Assembly: GCF_028610705.1 (NCBI RefSeq)
Contig: NZ_JAQQWT010000001.1
Span: 310,001 to 374,000, forward strand
DNA length: 64,000 bases
Direction: 5' to 3'
DNA from: Halalkalibacter alkalisediminis
GTDB taxonomy: Bacteria > Bacillota > Bacilli > Bacillales > Bacillaceae_D
In this document: in pieces, positions 59,183 through 64,000 of the stretch
How the letters are laid out: the number at the start of each line of letters is the position of its first letter
Position numbering within the stretch: the stretch's first letter is position 1
The notes under the pieces: model-generated
Databases searched by the model: none
Told to the model about the DNA's origin: nothing
What the model saw: the letters and a program-made list of their open reading frames with translations, nothing else
Made by a program: the position numbers and the translations under genes

Positions 59183-59533
59183 ATGAGTAATGTTCGAGCA
59201 CACCGTGTCGGTGAACAAATGAAAAAAGAACTAAGCGATATTATTATGCGTGAATTAAAGGATCCTCGTGTTAGCTTTGTGACAGTAACAGGTGTAGATG
59301 TTACTGGAGATCTTCAACAAGCAAAGGTATTTATTACGGTGCTTGGAAGTGATGAACAAAAAGAGGCAACTCTTCAAGCTTTGTCAAAAGCCAAAGGATT
59401 TATTCGCTCTGAAATCGGAAAAAGAATTCGACTTCGTAAAACACCAGATATCTTTTTTGAATTTGATGAATCGATTGAATACGGTAACCGAATAGAAACG
59501 CTTTTACAAGATCTAAATAGAAACCAAAGGTAA
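59183..59533 (+). CDS. rbfA: Ribosome-binding factor A
   Basis: RbfA helps mature the 16S rRNA 5' end. [28 protein letters not shown] in parts, and [28 protein letters not shown] are the family motifs. ATG at 59183 with GGGGTGA before it gives 116 residues (B. subtilis 117). Confidence 0.97.
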   Translation: MSNVRAHRVGEQMKKELSDIIMRELKDPRVSFVTVTGVDVTGDLQQAKVFITVLGSDEQKEATLQALSKAKGFIRSEIGKRIRLRKTPDIFFEFDESIEYGNRIETLLQDLNRNQR

Positions 59534-59538
59534 TGGTA

Positions 59539-59570
59539 GGATAGGAGGGCTAAAGCTCTTCTATCCTTTT
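59539..59570 (+). terminator. Intrinsic terminator after rbfA
   Basis: GGATAGGAGGGC (59539-59550) pairs with GCTCTTCTATCC (59555-59566) around TAAA, 12 bp with two G-U pairs, followed by TTTT. It closes the rimP-rbfA operon. Confidence 0.9.
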
Positions 59571-59785
59571 AGCTTTTTTCCAAAAGGATGGTTTTCCCTT
59601 TTGGAAAAAAAGCTATGCACTGAGCGGAGCCGCCGCAGGATTTCAAGCCAGTTACGAGTGGTCTTTTCGTAACTAGCGCGCGGCGAGTGTAGCCAGTGCA
59701 AACCATGTACGCAGAAATCATGGCAGAAGGGTGGTTTTCCCTTTTGGAAAAAAGCTATGCACTGAGCGGAGCCTATTGCAGGCAG
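59571..59785 (+). repeat. Palindrome and 143-bp-spaced direct repeats between rbfA and truB
   Basis: The remainder of a 312-base gap. 59571-59587 (with CCAAAAGG) pairs with 59597-59614 around nine bases. About 53 bases (59586-59638), from GGTTTTCCCTTTTGG through AGCTATGCACTGAGCGGAGC, recur almost unchanged at 59729-59781. Between the copies lie further small hairpins (AGTTACGA with TCGTAACT; CCATG with CATGG) and an imperfect inverse copy of the GCACTG..GCC part (near 59686-59703). No open frame of interest is seen. It looks like a mobile or amplified palindromic element, perhaps a nested pair. Confidence 0.75.
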
Positions 59786-59845
59786 ATTCGTGTAGCGTTA
59801 AACTATACTAACAATTTACGTACATAATTAAATTCGGAGGAAAAC

Positions 59846-60766
59846 ATGAACCCAAATGGCATTTTAATTCTTCACAAACCAAGAGGAATGACCTCACATG
59901 ATTGTGTAATGAAAATAAGACGATTATTTCAAACAAAGAAAGTTGGACATACAGGTACGTTGGATCCTGATGTAAATGGGGTGCTTCCGATTTGTATCGG
60001 AAAAGCAACAAAAGTCGTTGAGTATATGTCCGGTTATTCAAAGCAGTATGAAGGTGAAGTGACGATTGGATTCTCAACGACAACTGAAGATAAGAGTGGC
60101 GAGAAAGTTGAGTCGAAGAAAGTTGTGGAACAATGGTCAACATCATTTATTAAAGGTATATTAGCAGAATTTGAAGGTGACATTGTTCAAATACCTCCTA
60201 TGTACTCAGCTGTAAAAGTAAATGGGAAAAAACTGTATGAATATGCTCGTGCTGGTAAAGAAGTAGAACGTCCAGAAAGAAATATAACGATCCATTCAAT
60301 TGAATTGCTTTCGGAACTCACGTATGAAAACGACACTGCGTCATTTCGTTTTCGTGTTCATTGTAGCAAAGGGACGTATGTTCGGACATTAGCGGTTGAT
60401 ATTGGTCGGAAACTGGGTTATCCAGCTCATATGTCTGATTTAGTTCGGACGTTATCTGGACCATATCAACTTGAAGACAGTTTTACTTTTGAAGATCTAG
60501 AGTTGAAAAAGGAATTAGGCACATTAACAGAAGTACTAATTCCATTCGATACTGCGGTTGGTTATTTGCCTAAAGTAGTTGTAGATTCGGAAACAGAGAG
60601 GAAAATAAAGAATGGTTCAGTGATTCCAGTCAAGAAAGGATTAGAACAAAATCGATTTACCGTTTATAATGAAAAAGGAGAATGTTTAGCTGTTTATAAG
60701 CGTCATCCAACAAAGGAGGGGCTCATTAAACCGGAAAAAATGTTTTGGACTGGCGAGTCAGTCTAG
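59846..60766 (+). CDS. truB: tRNA pseudouridine(55) synthase
   Basis: TruB makes pseudouridine 55 in all tRNAs. The catalytic Asp is in VGHTGTLDPDVNGVLPICIGKATK. KQYEGEV-IGFSTTTED and the C-terminal PUA-like region (about 250-306) follow. 306 residues (B. subtilis 309). SD GGAGG before the ATG. Confidence 0.98.
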   Translation: MNPNGILILHKPRGMTSHDCVMKIRRLFQTKKVGHTGTLDPDVNGVLPICIGKATKVVEYMSGYSKQYEGEVTIGFSTTTEDKSGEKVESKKVVEQWSTSFIKGILAEFEGDIVQIPPMYSAVKVNGKKLYEYARAGKEVERPERNITIHSIELLSELTYENDTASFRFRVHCSKGTYVRTLAVDIGRKLGYPAHMSDLVRTLSGPYQLEDSFTFEDLELKKELGTLTEVLIPFDTAVGYLPKVVVDSETERKIKNGSVIPVKKGLEQNRFTVYNEKGECLAVYKRHPTKEGLIKPEKMFWTGESV

Positions 60767-60792
60767 AAAACGCAATGAAAAGGGGATTCTTT

Positions 60793-61731
60793 ATGGATAC
60801 CATTTATTTAAATCATCCTATAGATAAAGGCAAATTAAAGATTGTTCCAACTGTAATGGCATTAGGATTCTTTGATGGCGTTCACAAAGGCCATCAAGCT
60901 GTTATCAGTGCAGCAATCGATAAAGCGAAGGAGTTAGGAACAACCGCTTCTGTGATGACTTTTAACCCTCATCCAAAAGAAGTACTAAGAAAACAAGAAA
61001 ATCAAATGAAGTATTTAACGCCATTACCTGAGAAAATAAAAAAGATTAAGCAACTTGGTGTGGATACATTATATATTGTGCATTTTACTAAGGAGTTTGC
61101 GGATTTAACTCCACAGGAATTTGTAGACGACTATTTAATCGATATGAATGTGGTTCATGCGGTGGCTGGTTTTGATTTTACATATGGTTCATTAGGAAAA
61201 GGCACGATGGAGACTCTTCCTTTTCATGCACGTAATCGTCTACGTTCTACAATTGTGGAAAAGTTAGAAGCTGATAATGAAAAGGTTAGCTCATCTCGAA
61301 TACGTCAACTATTAAGTAATGGAGAAGTCGAAGCAGTAACAGAATTATTAGGTGAGACTTATCTTATTAGGGGTACGGTTGTGGATGGCGAGAAGAGAGG
61401 AAGAACCATTGGTTTTCCAACAGCAAATATTCAGCCGAAGGATCGCTTCATTATACCAAAAACGGGGGTATACGCTGTCACATTAACGGTACGAGATGAA
61501 GAATTTTCTGGAGTCTGTAATGTAGGATTTAAGCCTACGTTCCATAATGAGGCGAACGAACCGACCATTGAGGTGCATCTTTTCTCTTTTGATCGAGATA
61601 TATACGGAGAAGATGTTAGTTTAAGTTGGCATTATCGTATAAGAGATGAACAAAAATTCCTTAATGTAGATGACCTCATTAAGCAAATTAATCTAGATAA
61701 AGAGAAGGCTATGTCTTTATTGCCACTATAA
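60793..61731 (+). CDS. ribF: Bifunctional riboflavin kinase/FMN adenylyltransferase
   Basis: RibF (RibC in B. subtilis) converts riboflavin to FMN and FAD. The N-terminal nucleotidyl transferase begins ALGFFDGVHKGHQAV with TFNPHPKEVL; the C-terminal kinase has GKRGRTIGFPTANI-like and GVYAVTL segments. ATG at 60793, AAGGGG upstream; 312 residues (B. subtilis 316). An earlier in-frame ATG at 60745 lies inside truB. Confidence 0.96.
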   Translation: MDTIYLNHPIDKGKLKIVPTVMALGFFDGVHKGHQAVISAAIDKAKELGTTASVMTFNPHPKEVLRKQENQMKYLTPLPEKIKKIKQLGVDTLYIVHFTKEFADLTPQEFVDDYLIDMNVVHAVAGFDFTYGSLGKGTMETLPFHARNRLRSTIVEKLEADNEKVSSSRIRQLLSNGEVEAVTELLGETYLIRGTVVDGEKRGRTIGFPTANIQPKDRFIIPKTGVYAVTLTVRDEEFSGVCNVGFKPTFHNEANEPTIEVHLFSFDRDIYGEDVSLSWHYRIRDEQKFLNVDDLIKQINLDKEKAMSLLPL

Positions 61732-61745
61732 GATTTAATTGTAAC

Positions 61746-61774
61746 TTGCATTTCACAACAAAAGAATGTATAGT
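61746..61774 (+). promoter_or_regulatory. Probable sigma-A promoter of rpsO
   Basis: TTGCAT (61746-61751) and TATAGT (61769-61774) are 17 bases apart, right after ribF. Confidence 0.75.
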
Positions 61775-61780
61775 ATTCCT

Positions 61781-61869
61781 TGTACGTCAAGTACACATCC
61801 GTTTCTTGGCAGATCGAGTCACCGACGTTTGCTAGGGAATAGGAGTTAAAGAAAAGGGAGGTGAATAGG
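61781..61869 (+). promoter_or_regulatory. rpsO leader, candidate S15 autoregulatory RNA
   Basis: About 90 nt between the promoter and rpsO. TGTAC (61781-61785) and GTACA (61791-61795) form a small hairpin, and a G/C-rich segment precedes GGGAGGTG. S15 leaders that compete with 16S rRNA are known in Geobacillus and others. The assignment here is by position and not checked by fold. Confidence 0.4.
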
Positions 61870-62139
61870 ATGGCTTTAACACAAGAGCGCAAGAATGAGT
61901 TAATCGCTGATTTTAAAACGCATGACACGGACACTGGTTCTCCAGAGGTTCAGGTTGCTATCCTAACAGAGCAAATCAACACATTAAATGAGCATTTACG
62001 TACTCATAAGAAAGATCACCATTCACGTCGTGGTCTTCTAAAAATGGTTGGTCAACGTCGTAATCTGTTAACATACTTACGTAATAAGGATGTAACACGT
62101 TACCGTAACCTAGTTGACAAGCTTGGCTTACGCCGATAA
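61870..62139 (+). CDS. rpsO: 30S ribosomal protein S15
   Basis: 89 residues, the exact Bacillus length. [41 protein letters not shown] and the [12 protein letters not shown] end are conserved. ATG at 61870 follows GGGAGGTG by six bases. A terminator follows. Confidence 0.99.
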   Translation: MALTQERKNELIADFKTHDTDTGSPEVQVAILTEQINTLNEHLRTHKKDHHSRRGLLKMVGQRRNLLTYLRNKDVTRYRNLVDKLGLRR

Positions 62140-62146
62140 TCGTGAT

Positions 62147-62174
62147 AAAAGCGGGAGATAATCCCGCTTTTTTC
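62147..62174 (+). terminator. Intrinsic terminator after rpsO
   Basis: AAAAGCGGGA (62147-62156) pairs with TCCCGCTTTT (62162-62171) around GATAA, with further T residues. A 7-bp dyad (TTCAATA 62221-62227, TATTGAA 62238-62244) lies between it and pnp. Confidence 0.92.
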
Positions 62175-62306
62175 TTGATTGTTTAACATTGGAAATTTCT
62201 CTAAATCTAACCAATGAACGTTCAATATTTTAAATTCTATTGAATTAGGTAATAATACATGATAGGTATGAAAATGAATAATGGTGTACGAGAGGAGTAC
62301 GCGTAA

Positions 62307-64000
62307 ATGGAACAAACAAAACACGTATTTAAAATGGAATGGGCTGGACGAGAATTAACAGTCGAAACAGGTCAATTAGCTAAACAAGCTAATGGTGCTG
62401 TCCTAGTCCGCTATGGTGATTCAGCTGTATTATCAACTGCAACTGCCTCTAAAGAACCAAAAGATCTTAATTTCTTCCCTCTAACGGTTAATTACGAGGA
62501 ACGACTTTATGCAGCAGGGAAAATCCCTGGTGGTTTTATTAAGCGTGAAGGACGTCCTAGTGAACGTGCTATTTTAACAAGCCGTCTAATTGACCGTCCT
62601 ATTCGACCTCTATTTCCAGATGGTTTCCGTAACGAAGTGCAAGTTATTAGTATCGTTATGAGTTCAGATCCAAACGCATCGTCTGAAATGGCAGCTATGA
62701 TTGGTTCGTCATTAGCTCTTTCTGTATCAGATATCCCTTTTGATGGACCAATTGCAGGAGTAACGGTGGGACGATTGGACGGTAAATACATTATTAACCC
62801 CACAACAGAGCAGCTTGAACAAAGTGATATCGACTTAGTAGTAGCTGGAACAAAAGAAGCGATTAACATGGTTGAAGCTGGAGCAGACCAAGTAACAGAA
62901 GAAGTCATGTTAGAAGCTATTATGTTTGGGCATGAAGAAATTAAAAAGCTTATCGCATTCCAAGAGGAAATTGCCACAGCTGTAGGGAAAGAGAAATCAG
63001 AAGTCCAATTAAAGCAAGTTGATTCTGAACTTGAGCAAGAGGTTCGAACTTTAGCTGAAGCTGAATTAAAAGAAGCGGTACAAGTACAAGAAAAGCATGC
63101 ACGTGCTGAAGCGATTGATGCTGTCAAGAACAAAACTGTTGAATCATTTGAAGAGCGTGAAGACATTAATCTAGGTGACGTGAAAGAAGTATTACATAAA
63201 ATTGTAAAGGAAGAAGTACGTCGTCTTATTACAATTGATAAAGTTCGTCCAGATGGACGTAGAGTTGATGAAATTCGTCCTCTTGCGTCACAAGTAGATC
63301 TTCTTCCACGTACACATGGATCGGGTCTTTTTACAAGAGGTCAGACTCAAGCTTTAAGTATTTGTACACTAGGTGCTCTTGGTGATGTTCAAATTTTAGA
63401 TGGTCTTGGGATTGAAGAATCAAAACGATTCATGCATCATTATAATTTCCCTCAATTCAGTGTTGGGGAAACAGGTCCTATTCGTGGCCCAGGTCGTCGT
63501 GAAATTGGACATGGTGCACTAGGTGAACGTGCTCTTGAGCCAATAATCCCAAATGAAAATGATTTCCCGTACACGATTAGACTAGTGTCAGAAGTGTTAG
63601 AATCAAATGGTTCTACATCTCAGGCGAGTATCTGTGCAAGTACGTTAGCTATGATGGATGCGGGGGTACCTATTAAAGCGCCAGTTGCCGGGATTGCAAT
63701 GGGTCTTGTTAAGCACGAAGAACATGTCTCTGTTTTAACGGATATTCAAGGAATGGAAGATGCGTTAGGAGATATGGACTTTAAAGTGGCAGGAACAAGT
63801 GAAGGAATTACAGCACTGCAAATGGATATTAAAATCTCTGGTATTAATCGTGAGATTTTAGAAGAAGCACTAGCGCAAGCTAAAAGAGGTCGTATGGTTA
63901 TTCTCGAAAACATGCTTTCGGCTATAGGAGAAACGAGAAAAGAACTTTCAACTTATGCTCCTAAAATTATGACAATGAAGATTAACCCTGATAAAATTCG
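62307..64000 (+). CDS. pnp: Polyribonucleotide nucleotidyltransferase (PNPase), 5' part
   Basis: PNPase degrades RNA 3'-5' using phosphate. The frame from ATG 62307 (GAGAGGAG upstream) is open to the window end, about 564 codons. First RNase PH domain (residues about 1-145): [21 protein letters not shown]; helical domain; second RNase PH domain: [34 protein letters not shown] in parts, and SASTLAMMD-like [11 protein letters not shown]. The KH and S1 domains lie beyond the window. Confidence 0.98.
   Translation, partial: MEQTKHVFKMEWAGRELTVETGQLAKQANGAVLVRYGDSAVLSTATASKEPKDLNFFPLTVNYEERLYAAGKIPGGFIKREGRPSERAILTSRLIDRPIRPLFPDGFRNEVQVISIVMSSDPNASSEMAAMIGSSLALSVSDIPFDGPIAGVTVGRLDGKYIINPTTEQLEQSDIDLVVAGTKEAINMVEAGADQVTEEVMLEAIMFGHEEIKKLIAFQEEIATAVGKEKSEVQLKQVDSELEQEVRTLAEAELKEAVQVQEKHARAEAIDAVKNKTVESFEEREDINLGDVKEVLHKIVKEEVRRLITIDKVRPDGRRVDEIRPLASQVDLLPRTHGSGLFTRGQTQALSICTLGALGDVQILDGLGIEESKRFMHHYNFPQFSVGETGPIRGPGRREIGHGALGERALEPIIPNENDFPYTIRLVSEVLESNGSTSQASICASTLAMMDAGVPIKAPVAGIAMGLVKHEEHVSVLTDIQGMEDALGDMDFKVAGTSEGITALQMDIKISGINREILEEALAQAKRGRMVILENMLSAIGETRKELSTYAPKIMTMKINPDKI

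Noticed and set aside
62507-63166. Minus-strand open frame of 219 codons opposite pnp
   Set aside because: It is Ser/Thr-rich antisense of a conserved gene, typical of the complement of Glu/Ala/Val-rich coding sequence.
1-64000. tRNA, rRNA, CRISPR arrays, transposases, prophage or toxin-antitoxin genes
   Set aside because: None recognised on reading the sequence; all substantial plus-strand frames are accounted for by conserved chromosomal genes.

Overview
This window is a stretch of low-GC Firmicutes chromosome. Every confident gene is on the plus strand, and the gene order matches the Bacillus subtilis rnhB-to-pnp region almost gene for gene. The SD sequences are strong (GGAGG types), GTG and TTG starts are common, and CodY, SigD, SwrB, SwrD, CheC, CheD and PolC are all present. 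Together these point to a Bacillaceae species, plausibly an environmental or alkaliphilic bacillus. That genus-level guess rests on synteny and feel only. I see no rRNA, tRNA, CRISPR array, transposase or prophage gene.

Layout. 1-2133: end of rnhB, then ylqG and ylqH, which resemble detached C-terminal domains of FliK and FlhB. 2284-4830: a small lysine-rich gene and sucCD (TCA cycle). 4902-13277: dprA, topA, trmFO, xerC, hslVU and codY, closed by a terminator. 13278-13775: a non-coding region carrying the likely fla/che promoter. 13776-40192: the fla/che operon, from flgB through rod, MS-ring, switch, export, hook and chemotaxis genes to sigD and swrB. 40206-49853: rpsB, tsf, pyrH, frr, uppS, cdsA, dxr, rasP and proS. 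49966-54267: polC. 54522-59533: the rimP-nusA-rnpM-ylxQ-infB-ylxP-rbfA operon. 59846-64000: truB, ribF, rpsO and the start of pnp, which runs off the end.

How the genes work together. The 26-kb fla/che operon encodes the flagellar basal body, the type III export gate and its ATPase, the rotor switch, hook assembly, and the FlhF/FlhG placement GTPases. It also encodes a partial chemotaxis set (CheY, CheB, CheC, CheD, FliY) and the sigma factor for late flagellar genes. CodY sits immediately upstream. The downstream blocks cover translation (S2, EF-Ts, RRF, ProRS, IF2, RbfA, RimP, S15), isoprenoid and lipid precursors (UppS, CdsA, Dxr), replication (PolC) and RNA metabolism (NusA, PNPase).

What stands out. 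cheA and cheW are absent from their usual place between cheB and cheC. Just after sigD, a FapA-like gene appears split by a frameshift, and the next small gene has an in-frame TAA. These three lesions lie within about 4 kb, which suggests erosion of the chemotaxis end of the operon or local sequence error. Other points are a family of perfect palindromes with a shared CAAAAAGG/CCTTTTTG core in three intergenic gaps, an SD sequence displaced from the swrD start by a hairpin, a terminator-like hairpin inside the operon between fliE and fliF, and a dyad inside the sucC promoter. I did not find a clearly new multi-gene system. The window is mainly conserved housekeeping and motility DNA with local oddities.
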